Source of the DNA: Salvia splendens
Lineage: Eukaryota; Streptophyta; Magnoliopsida; Lamiales; Lamiaceae
Length of the DNA stretch: 64,000 nucleotides
Reading direction: 5' to 3'
NCBI RefSeq assembly: GCF_004379255.2
Contig: NC_056052.1
Coordinates: forward strand, 14,726,589-14,790,588
The notes under the pieces were generated by a model. The model made no database searches. It was not told where the DNA came from and saw only the letters and a program-made list of their open reading frames with translations. Shown piece by piece: positions 47,858 through 58,315 of this stretch (the first letter of the stretch is position 1; every line of letters starts with the position of its first letter). The translations under genes and the position numbers were made by a program.

Positions 47858-49322
47858 TGAAGGGGTTGGCAGCGGAAGCGTGCGTGATTTACCGATCATA
47901 TAAACTTGATCTATTTAGCAGATTATTTAGAGAAATTCTATTCGCGTAATTATCACATGTATCATGCTTATAACTTGAATTAAAAACATGCTTTAGCACA
48001 TAAAATCCCTGAAGTATGCTTACTACGGAATTAGCCAATTTACCTCGTAGATTCAATCAAGAATCGATGATGGCTTGCTCCGTCTCCACGTGAAGATCTT
48101 CAATACAAGACCTCGGATCTTCTGACTGGTGTCCCGGACTATACGCTGATATTTGTGTGGGCAAATCTCACCAACGTACTAGGACTCGAATAATGGAAGA
48201 CAGAAACTGCTCACGGAGGGAGCACAAATTTCGAGCTCTCTCTTTCTAGAGGGGGACGAAAATTTTATATATTAAAAAGTGTATCTTCTGTCTCCTTTAT
48301 TCTCCTATTTATATAAGTCACATATTGTGCCCAGTCAGGGATCTAAGGAAGAATTTGGAACATGCCTCACCCAATTAGCTTTTTACTAATTAAATTGAAC
48401 CCACAATTTAATATAAGCTTATATTGGAATATTACGAGCAGCCACTACAGAAGTAATATTGCACTGCCTTCCAACTACGAAATTACAAGTATTCCCGGTT
48501 TCCTTTAATTGCATTTGATTTATTTCCCGCGCTTAAGATAGAAACATCCATTAATTAATTAATGTCTGCTATAGGCTTAATTAATTAACATATTTCGAAT
48601 TCCAAGAGTGGACTTAGCAAGAAACTCTTTTTTATTATTCATAGAGTAATCAAACTCCAACTAGCTAGGTTCCGAATAATAAAACCTCGTTTCGAGCTCC
48701 TCTTGTGGATGTTATCAAACGAGGCTCTCCTCGCGCACGTTTCAACATAATAGCAATCCTAGCACCGCTAGATAATGATCACCACTACCCAATATACCTG
48801 GATCGTTGGGTTACGAAAAACCCGCACCTTTGGTAAGTCAAAGTAGTGGATACTCAATGTCGTGTGCTCAATGCTAATGTACATTGATTAAGAAATTAAT
48901 TATCAAGACCTCATCTTTCAGTAGATAGCATAAAGACTCGTCTTGCGGTTAGATTCATTCAGTGCTATACCACACCAACGTCATCTTATTTCAATAAGGC
49001 TTAGAAATAATCGGACTGACATTGCAACCTTTCGCGATAGGTAATCTAGGGCTATCTAGGTTGTGAAATTCTTATTTTTCTTTGTTTAGAACTGACCGTG
49101 TTACCTTAAATTGGACGACGCCCACAACCGGTCTACTAAAACAAAGACTTAGACTTTGTTACGTTTGCTTATACATTTAAATATGCAATAAACAACCATT
49201 AAATGTAAAACATAACAACATTATGACAAAAATAATCTGTTGCATTTATTAGAAAATAACAATTAGAGTTTTACAGTATGCAATCACTCGAAAGGTGATT
49301 TCTAGTATACAAAACCCTCACA
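47858..49322 (-). repeat. Solo LTR of a Ty1/copia element (1465 bp)
   Basis: Collinear with the copia 3' LTR at 58316-62564 once the insertion there is removed. The plus strand starts TGAAGGGGTTGG and ends ACCCTCACA. It has perfect TTAAT duplications and no internal sequence, so it is the product of LTR-LTR recombination. A TATA box (minus TATATAAATA) lies at 48306-48315. Confidence 0.93.
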
Positions 49323-49820
49323 TTAATTTCCTCACGCGAATTCTTCCAGAATAGCTCTTCTCCTCAATTGCTCCTGTTTCTCTCTGTGTCGTATGGTCAA
49401 AAGTTGCCTCCTCAAAAGTGGCGTCCCCCCTTCCCTTTTATATTTTGAATTCACTCCTTTTCCAAATAGGTCAGCCTCCTTCAAGTAAATTGGGCTTCTT
49501 GAGAGGCACACTTGTATAATTTGATCAAGCAGCAATCATGGATGGAAAGATTGGATTTTTGATGGAATTTTAGAGAATGATGACAAATTTAGGTGGCAAC
49601 AAAAGCATCAATCAAACCAAGGAAGAAAGGAAAGCATATGACTGTTAAAACAAATAAGAATCAAATTAGTCCTCCATAATTTGCTATGCACCCACACGTA
49701 AATCACTCTAATTATATCAATTAATATATAATAATTAAACTTCAATAATTAATTGATATATTTTCATATAAAAATCAGGAGAAATCTTTGAGTAGAATTA
49801 GCATTATTTGATTTACATCA

Positions 49821-51520
49821 AATACCCCCAAACTTAAGTTTTTGCTCATCCTCGAGCAAGATAAGAAATCAAGCACAAAGGTTTTCAAATCATAACGAGA
49901 CTCATGAAATCCCAAAATATATATCATAAAAACTCTCACAAGTCAAAAGATTACCTAAGCTAACTCCACATTCTCCTTTGAACATGACTTAAAATGAAAG
50001 TATGAACACAAACCAGCTCCTTAAGATCTAGTTATCCAACAAGCAATCCAAGTCCAAGCAATGACTCTAGTGTCTCAAACCATCATTGCTAAATCGTTAA
50101 AAGAAGTTCATTTGGCTATTCTCTACTTTAAATCTATTTAGTCTTTCCACAAAACTCAAAGTAGAAGTCATCAACAAAATGTCAATACCTTTGCACAAAT
50201 CAAAAGGTCTTTATTTGTGGTTGTAATGGGGCTTTTGGTTAAGGTGGGATATCAAATTTGGTTAGTAGCTCATTCCACCAAAATCAAGAATACTAGCACA
50301 TCCCATAGGACAACATCTCCCAAAACTTCATAATAATTAAGCATGAAATTTCCACAGCTCACCACCCCCAAACTTAAGAATTTACAACATAACAAATCAA
50401 GCTACTACTTTTTTTCTTTCTTTCGAGCACTAATTTGAGTTTTTTTTTTCCTTGGCTTTTTCTCTATGAACAGGCTGCCTCTTTTTTTTTAACTTAGCAA
50501 CTTTGCACTTTATTTCTCAAGTATAAATTGGATATTACATAACAAGCATCTAAACTTATGACCTTTTTTCTTGCCACCAACAACAACTACCCAAAGATGT
50601 GCTAGCACCTTAATTTTAGTAACAAGGACTGAAAAGAAGGGCTAACAAAAGGATATATCATGTAGGCAAGTATAGTGACTTCAAAATTTTAACAAAGAAA
50701 TTAGCCTATAAGGCTCAAACTGGCTCGCTAGGGGTTTATGTAGGGTCAGGCATGTGATATTTTGGCAATGAGGCTTTTAGTCATAATGCCTAGATCATTT
50801 TTATGCATCGACATCAACAAAATATATTCAAGTCCTACTCAAATTATGCAAATTAACCATATAGATTTTTTAACTCATTTTTCAAAACCGAAATAGTTCT
50901 CTCTCCTTAGCTCAAGAAATCAGACACCAAAGAACATTACACTTTCCTAAATTAACAAGTAAGACTCTTGTTCTCTAGAAGCAAGTAAATGACAACTAAG
51001 TTCATAGCACAAGTTCACAGGAAAAGCTAAGTCCTCTTAGTGACTCCCAACAAGTATGAGCCAGTAACAATCCATAGGAAATCATTCTAACACGCACACA
51101 CAGAATTCAGAATTTCAACCCTCCCCCAAACTTAAATTCTACTTTGTCCCCAAGGTAGAAGACAAATATAAGGTGTGTATAAAGATACTCCCCTGTCATT
51201 GTGAACCTCATGGGTGGGTGGGTTGGGCGACTCTTTTTTCCAACAGCAGAGATACGACCTCCATCTTCACTCCTACACAAAAAATTAAAAAAATAAAAAA
51301 AATAAAAAAATGCTCAATTCAAAATAAATATTGAGGGAAAGAATTGAGCAAAGAAAACCCCCAATATATGAAAGCAAAAACAAAAGAACAATAAATGACT
51401 TGGGTTGCCTCCCAATCAGCGCCTTTTTTTTATAGTCGTTGGCTCAACCTTCTTCATCCCCGGTCTATACTTTCGGACTCTCTAGTATGACCACCTCTCT
51501 TGCTTCCTTACCACTTTCAC
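49821..51520 (-). mobile_element. 3' internal end of a minus-strand Tat-like element
   Basis: Contains the polypurine tract next to the LTR (CCCCCAAACTTAAG on plus, 49825-49838) and two further copies (50365-50378, 51123-51135). The GCCTCCCAATCAGCGCC signature (51406-51424), in sense GGCGCTGATTGGGAGGC, usually follows the pol stop of Athila/Tat elements. No pol sequence is recognisable beyond it, so the element breaks near 51450-51520. Nothing in 49840-51400 looks coding. Confidence 0.7.
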
Positions 51521-53077
51521 CACCGAGCGGCGACATCTGCCGTAGTCGGCACCGTCGCGCTCCCTTCGTGAATGCCCCGTCTCGGCGAAAGTTTCTTAGC
51601 CGGGCTGGAACTCTGCTGCTGTCCGGCGTTACTCGGGGTACGGGCTCCGATTGTCTGTTATCGGCTAAGGATCGTCGCCTCGTCGGTGCCCCTCCATCCC
51701 TATCCGACGCCATGGCTGCGTAGCCGTCTCCGTTGGTACCTCTGTCGCGCCGAGGTCGTGCACGCTCCTGCCGGCGTTGTACCTCTTCGCAGCTCGTCGC
51801 TTCGCGGCTCCATCTCCCGATTCCAGAGCTAAGTCTCTCTCACTTAGTTAGCTGGTGCTTTCCTTTCTTCCTGGGTTCGGATGAGTGGGGTTCGAGCAGA
51901 AATCGAATCTGTAAGCTTACTGTTGGGTTTAAGTGCTAATTCTTGTAGATTTCTTTAAGGTATTTTGTTGATACTGTCACATTTCTGGAGCTATCATTCG
52001 TCGCTATGCTCCCTAGTGTTTTCCTCGGCCATTTACTGTTCTTGGTGTTGTTACTACATGTGATATGCTTTCATCCTAGGTGAGAGTGTTGAGTTGTGGA
52101 AAGGCTTAACTTTCCTACAACTTGAGCATGCTATGTGTTGATCAAAGGCCTATTATATTGTGCCTAAGTTCTCTTCTATGAACATGTGCAAATGTTCAAT
52201 TACTTTTAGGAGAAAGATGGTTATCTACTGATTTTGCTTTGGTCTCTTTCTTTGGCTGCCGTCCCTAACTCGCTCTTCCTCCATCTCCTTAGCTTCGATC
52301 TTCCTTCACCTCACAACTTGCTATAAGGCTGAGCAATTATGTGGTGGTGGGAGGAAATGGATCCGAGGGAGTGGCATTTATAAGGGCTTTGTAACTGAAA
52401 GCTGCAACAACTTATTGTTGACTGGAAAAGAGGTCTTAAGGCTGCTCCCTGTTGGCTGACCTCCCTACAGCTTGCAGGCTGTGTACTCGTGAATTAATTG
52501 TGCCATTGCACCCCCATTTGTTGCTTTATTGCAGAGCCTTAATTCTCTTGTTTTTCCTGCTGCATTTTTACTGGATTTGTGTGGGATTTTTGCAGGTACA
52601 AATCTAGAGTAAAGACTGTTGGACTGAAGTGTAAGGCTTAACGGTTGTTCCCTCCTTTCTTTGGCTCGACTTGGGAGTGTACAATAGAGTACAGCCGTCT
52701 GTGAGCAGCCTTGCAGTGGTCTGCAGCCTTGGGGTGGTGCAATCAGAGTTGCAGTTTCCTAATTGCATTTGTTTCTTTCTCGATTTGGTAGGGTTCTCGG
52801 TCACCTCTAAGTAAGGTGGTGTTTCTCCCTTTCTCGGTTGATTGCAGCCCGTTTTATCTGGGTTTGAGCAACGTCGCGCAGCTAGCCGCGGAGGGGTGCT
52901 CCCTCGATGTCTCGCCCTCTCGGCTTGTCTGAAATACTGGGGCCGAGACGGCCTAGTGATGAAGGGCCTCGAGTTGTAATAGCGTAGTGCGACTTTAAAT
53001 TTTTTTTAAATTTGTAAGCAAAACTCGATACTAGTTGGTGTGTCTTTCTTTGTAACTTATTAGCTTGAAATTCTTCA
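51521..53077 (+). other. Unassigned GC-rich to AT-rich stretch
   Basis: 51500-51850 is strikingly GC-rich, with overlapping ORFs on both strands (51439-51723 plus; about 51840-51465 minus, Arg-rich). I recognise none of them. Downstream are gene-like signals: TTTTTGCAG/GT near 52590-52598 and an AATAAA at 53105-53110, after GC-rich words near 52860-52960. It could be a decayed transcription unit or an unfamiliar repeat. I do not assign a product. Confidence 0.4.
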
Positions 53078-53435
53078 CATTGTATCTATTTATTTTTATT
53101 CAAGAAATAAAGATACTCTTTCATTTTCATAAATTTCTAGTATTTGTTTCGTATTTCTCGAGAGTCTAGGTCTCGGCTATTACAGCAGCATTGATGAGTT
53201 AGCAGAGTTAGCAACTTAAATAGTTAGTAATATAACGCACTCCTATATATATATATCATTGTATCTATTTATTTGTATTCAAGAAATAAAGATACTCTTT
53301 CATTTTCATTAATTTCTACTATTTGTTTCGTATTTCTCGAGAGTCTAGGTCTCCACTATTACAGCTGCATTGATGAGTTAGCAGAGTTAGCAACTTAAAT
53401 AGTTAGCAATATAACACAACCCTATATGTATATGG
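53078..53435 (+). repeat. 179 bp tandem duplication
   Basis: Starts CATTGTATCTATTTATTT at 53078 and again at 53257. Both copies contain AAGAAATAAAGATACTC and GAGAGTCTAGGTCTC and differ by a few substitutions. The first copy ends in a (TA)n run. Confidence 0.9.
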
Positions 53436-53623
53436 TAGTGATAAAATGCAAACTCATATATTGTACAAACTCCAAACTATGATCTAGACCGTTCAAAAAT
53501 ATCAATAGATGACAAAATAGTAGCAACAGAAAATGTCAAAACAGTGTCAACACAGCATCAACGGTCCAGATCATAGTTTGGAGTTTGTACAATATTTTGA
53601 GTTTGCGTTTGATTACATTACTA
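53436..53623. mobile_element. MITE-like foldback element (188 bp)
   Basis: Arms of about 45 bp (53452-53500 against 53566-53607) are near-perfect inverted repeats, including TTGTACAAACTCCAAAC and its complement. Terminal TAGTGAT and ATTACTA suggest TA target bases. It has no ORF. The superfamily is uncertain. Confidence 0.75.
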
Positions 53624-54078
53624 TATATATTGGGTTTTAATCTACCAAAATAAGTCCCTAAGTATAGAAATACAGACCATATATGGACCGTCAGATTTGG
53701 AGATTAATGGCCACGATTTGAAATGACTCCTCGTTTTTGTTAGGTAATAATAAGACGGATTTGTGTCATGGGAGGGGTAAATTAGGAATCAAAAAATTAG
53801 GAACCGTCGTTCCATTTTTTAAGTGCGGATTAATTCGGAGTCATTACTCCACATGCTAAGTTGGTGCCTGGGTTCCCGCGCCTTTCAATTTCACTCTCTT
53901 TACAACGAAAACTCCTCCACTTTTTCCCTCAAATCTTCTTCTTCTTCCACAAAATCAAGAAAAACCATACCTCCACTCAAATCGGCTACTCCACAAAATC
54001 GGCTAATCCACAAAAACCCTCATCCTAATTTACGATTCTGAAATCGACGAGGAGGGTGAACCAAAGCCTACTTCAACA
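53624..54078 (+). other. Non-coding stretch upstream of the gene remnant
   Basis: AT-rich, then a pyrimidine-rich TTCTTCTTCTTCC segment (53934-53949) like a plant 5' UTR, before the ATG at 54079. No other feature seen. Confidence 0.45.
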
Positions 54079-54901
54079 ATGGTCGACACTCGAGCTTCTG
54101 GATCGGTGAGGCATGACGGAAAAGGTTAGTAAGATTTGGTCAAATGATTGACTTAAAATTGATAAAACCTGGCAAAATTTTCACTTCAGTTGGTTGGATG
54201 TCACGTAGTGTATTAGAGAACGACGGTGAAGAAGAAGATACCGCCGACCCCAAAAGCACCGAAAGGTCTGGCGACTACATTTTCTGGGTTTTGAATGCAT
54301 GTAGTTTAATTGGAACTCTGGTATTTAATTGTGATTTTTTTCATAAGCAAAAGGGAAAACTTCCACAAAACCCTCGACTAAGTGAGGCCTGGTATAGATG
54401 ACAAAAAACAAGGTTAAAGTTATATTTTTTACCTTATGTACCTCTGTTTTTGAAGACAAATTGAATTGTTATGGGATATGCTGGAGTTACATCAATCATA
54501 TGCAAAACAGGATATGGGAAAAACACATATTTTTATGCCAGGTTTGTTTTAATGTTATTCACTTATTTGTTGATATTTCAGACACAACACCACATAACAA
54601 AATCAGTCGAGAAGGGGAAAAAGAGAAAGGAACGGCTGAAGATGTTCCCTTTCTAGAAAAGGTGCTTACATTAAACAGAAATAAAAACTTGATATGATTG
54701 TGATGATATCACTTTACACAATTGTAGTTTTATTACACTTATATCTCAGTAGTAACCTCGTTCTTATGCACACATACAGTGATAGGGGAATTGGGAACAA
54801 CAACCAAAGGGAAGGAAGCAGCAGCAAACTCAATCCATGCTGAGAAAGGTTATACATTTTAATTGGTTTGTTTGACGGTTTGGATGATAATTTTATGTAA
54901 A

Positions 54902-55016
54902 TAATAAAGTTGGAACATGTCATAAAATGTCCACTCTGATGTCATTTTAACCTAGTGAACATTATGTTGGAACACCTTCATAATAAAGTTGGAACATGTC
55001 ATAAAAAGTCCACTCT
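54902..55016 (+). repeat. Direct repeat of 36 bp, 79 bp apart
   Basis: TAATAAAGTTGGAACATGTC begins at 54902 and 54981 and continues to GTCCACTCT in both. A third partial copy, AGTTGGAACATGTCATA, is at 55103-55119. It lies in an intron-like part of the gene remnant. Confidence 0.85.
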
Positions 55017-56113
55017 AATATAGTTCGCACTTCATACTATGGGAGCATGTGTACATAATTCATCAACATGACCAAAAACAAAGTCTGAAATCTCAAATAT
55101 TCAGTTGGAACATGTCATATATTCTCATCCTTCTACTGTGTATACTCACTCTTGAGTTGAGTTCTGCTTCATTAGTTTATTTTAATGACTTATCCAGGTT
55201 GTTGACATTATAAATCATTGGTGTTTGTGATGTGGTAATATAAATGTCATGTTTGTGTAAGATATGTGTATACAACATTTGAATCATGTAATATTTGTAA
55301 AATGTATTAGTTAGTTGCAAACTTGAGACACATAATAATGTCATACTTGTGTAGGATTTGTGTCATTAAATCCTATTAAGACACATAAATGTTCAACTCA
55401 TAGGTTTCCTAGTTTAATGTAGCTGATGTAATCTTGATTACTTTTAAACACAACAACTGTTATGATGATATAGTTTGCACTTCAAGGATTATTGCACACC
55501 TTCTATTCATCTGTGTCTGCTTGATTATATTTTTGAGTTTTATGTCGTCCTATCGGAATTGACAGTTATAATGAATACTATGTGCAAGTATAATATCGTT
55601 GGAAAACTAATTAATTTTGCCAATAAATGTGTAGTTGTAGGAAGGACTGCACTGTCCCTAAACAAGGCAAATGAACTAATTATAAGAAAAAGAGTCAAGG
55701 CTAAGGAGAGCCTAAAAAATCTGAATTTGGAAACCGCTGTAAGTGATAAGGCTAATACCTCCCATGCCCAAGCGGCTGGTGCTGTAACTGATTTACCTGA
55801 TATGTCAAAAGGTATTCCTCTATTATATAACAACTAATATATACAGAATATTATATGATTTGTTTGTATGTTTACAGGCTTAAAGCCCTGCGAGTATGAA
55901 TACAAGCGATCCAGCGGTTGACAAGAATGATGTCACACAACCGGTAGAAGTACCAAAAAAAACACCTGGGAAGAAGAAGGAGAGTAAAGGGAATGAGAAC
56001 ATACATGAGGGTGTTGAAAGAGGAGAGGCAGATGCTGAGAAGATAAGGCACGAAACGTTAAAGCTTAAAACCAGTCCTCGGAAATAATAGAGGTTTTATA
56101 ATCTCTCACTGAA

Positions 56114-57371
56114 GAGCAGATGAATGAAGTGATAGACATGGGATTTGGAGAGTTGAAGAATTTTGGCATAGCTGAGGTCACTGGGAAAATGGCCTATGAC
56201 ATGATCAAAGGTTTCCATGAAGTAGACTGCACGAGACAGCTGGAAACCCAACGGCTCCCTATTTACCCCGAAGATGTTTATTTGACTTTGGGGCTTCCTA
56301 TCGGGGGGGACTTTGATCAACCGCATTGACAGGAAAAAAAAGAATCCATTTTTTGGGGAGATTGCTCGAAGAATTAGAAAAGACGTCAATCGTATTCTTC
56401 CATAAGACCTGATGAAAGAGGTCTTAAAGTATAAGTCGGGAGGTAAATGGTTCGGAAAGTGTTCATTCTTATAGTAGACACGGTTCTGATTAATCCTTGT
56501 GGAGATGGAAAGTGTCGGACTCATATAGACTATGTGTTCAAAGAAATATAAGTTGTGAAAGAGTACAACTGGTGTGCTTATGTCCTCGAGACACTGGCCG
56601 TTGCGGCTAAGAACTGGAAGACTAGCAAGAATGCACCTTTCACAGGACTGATATCATTCTTGGTGGTATGATCTCTATTACACTATGTTTAGATACAATT
56701 TTGAATGAATATTCCATTTACCAAATCTGCATTATGTATATAATTTCAAATCATGAAGCATGACTTATAACCACTTAAATCTTACACTTCAATTGCAGGC
56801 TTTTTACGTGGATCGCGTTTTCCACAAAAAACTTCTGGTGTCACGCGTTTTTCCGAATGTTTTTGGCTGGACAAGCGAAAAACTAAGGCAAAGAGAGAAG
56901 ATGGAGCTTGAATCAGGAGATACTATTGGGAGGGGAAGTGTAGTAGATAGAGGTGACCCTGACAAGTTTCCTCATCCGTCAAGCATACTTGTTTTTGAAG
57001 AAGAAGAGACGCAGCCAAAGGACCAGTGAGAAACCGTAATGAAGGGATTCGCAGAAGCAAGTGAAGATGCTGTGAGGGGACTAGAGAAATTGATGAGAAG
57101 TATGAATGATTTAACTAATCTAATCCAGAACTTTGAAGCACTGAAGATTGCTGGATCGACTGCCTGCAATATGATTGGGGTAATTCCTGAGGTGGAGGTG
57201 GATGAGGAGGAAACGGTTGCATCACTGAAGACAGCTTTGGCAAAGGACCAGCTGAATGTACCAGAGCTTGTAGAGGTTGTGCAGAGCATGTTCAATGTTA
57301 CGGCACAGCTGACACAACTTGCAGAGGAAGGGCCACCGTTTGACATCCATCCTTCATTTTTACCAAAGAAT
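56114..57371 (+). pseudogene. Conserved block of the gene remnant with one clean intron
   Basis: Begins LTEEQMNEVIDMGFGELKNF, then YPEDVYLTLGLPIGG, later AYVLETLAVAAKNWKTS and FTGLISFLV. A 133 bp intron (56666-56798, GTATGA...TTGCAG) joins in phase to AFYVDRVFHKKLL and SRVFPNVFGWTSEKLRQRE. A helical C-terminal segment (LEKLMRSMNDLTNLIQNFE) ends at a consensus donor GTAAGT (57372). The order of these motifs is what I recall from long plant proteins of unknown function linked to DNA transposons. Frameshifts at 56330-56560 and the TGA at 57027 show that it is dead. Confidence 0.6.
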
Positions 57372-58315
57372 GTAAGTTGAAGACTAACTCGAAACCGATG
57401 TAATTTTTGATGGAGAACTAAGTTACCTGTACTAAATATTTGAACACCGGTGTATAAAATTATGTAATTTGTAATGGTGCAGTGACGTCAAGGCCAGCTT
57501 ATTATGACCCAATTTAACCATATTTCCATGACTCAAATATTCATTTAGTATGACCCAAAAGCAGAGTTGATGTTTTTGGTTAATATTAGTGTATTCTTTG
57601 GTCGTACTAATATTTGCAACCCATGACCAACTTATCTGATATATGCCATATAATTGCTCTTTTAGTCTGATGTTTGATACTACTTTCCAAAGTATTCTGT
57701 TCTACAAACATAGTGAATCGCAGGGTGATATCGCAAGAAGAATCGACATGAAACAAGGAACTAGAACTAACATAAATGAATTACAGAATTGTCTTGGTAC
57801 ACCACATACTGGAGTAAAAAAGGTATATCTTCTGTAATAATTCTTTACGCTTATTGATTAATGCTCTAAATAGGGTTCTACAATGGTTTTATCGTACGAT
57901 ATCTAGAAATTATTATTGCAGATCTATTACATACGTAAACATTCATTAATATCACTATTTTTTTTAGTCTGTTTCGGAGATTAGTAGCTTTACGGTTATA
58001 GGAAGGAATCAAAGCTCGGACACCAAAAAATCTGTTATGAGTGTTGGTTCCAGAGCAGCACGTTTTTGTGCATCAAAGGTAAATGTTTATGTTATAATGT
58101 CATTCAAAAACTATATGTACTACAACGTTTGTTGAGATTCTGTATAGTACTTGTTATCTATGACTGTTCCGGAGTGAGTACCAGGATCGCAAACCAATAA
58201 TTGGTACATCATTTAAAAGTGCTAGCGGTGCATCACATCAGACGGGTTCATAAAAGGTACATTAAGCGTTGATAGATATCCTTGTATGCATCTATTATGA
58301 CCCAAAGGATCATAC

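Larger units (their letters stand above)
47481..49820 (-). repeat. 3' LTR of a minus-strand Tat-like element, truncated and interrupted
   Basis: In sense the LTR starts TGATGTAAATC at 49820, right after a polypurine tract. It has a TATAAAAG box at 49435-49442 and continues to 47481, where the opposite-strand Athila element cuts it. Bases 47858-49322 plus one TTAAT belong to a copia solo LTR. No ORF is credible in 47481-47857. Confidence 0.7.
54079..58253 (+). pseudogene. Multi-exon plant gene remnant, transposon-associated protein-like
   Basis: The exon pattern is still legible. 54079-54124 (MVDTRASGSVRHDGK, donor GTTAGT) joins in phase to 54190-54265 (acidic). Lys-rich exons follow near 54583-54660, 54787-54848, 55641-55812 and 55879-56087. 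A conserved block lies at 56114-56665, continues at 56799-57371 and ends in exons 57666-57822, 57968-58078 and 58185-58253 with a TAA. Disruptions include stops near 56088 and 56328, frame changes around 56400-56560, and a TGA at 57027-57029 inside an otherwise open exon. The conserved block resembles plant proteins found with MULE-type transposons and Ulp1-like genes, from memory and unverified. No Ulp1 protease or transposase domain is visible. Confidence 0.55.

Noticed and set aside
51439..51723. 94 aa plus-strand ORF as a real gene
   Set aside because: It overlaps an equally long minus-strand ORF, as high GC content produces by chance. It begins in Tat-like element sequence and matches no family I know.
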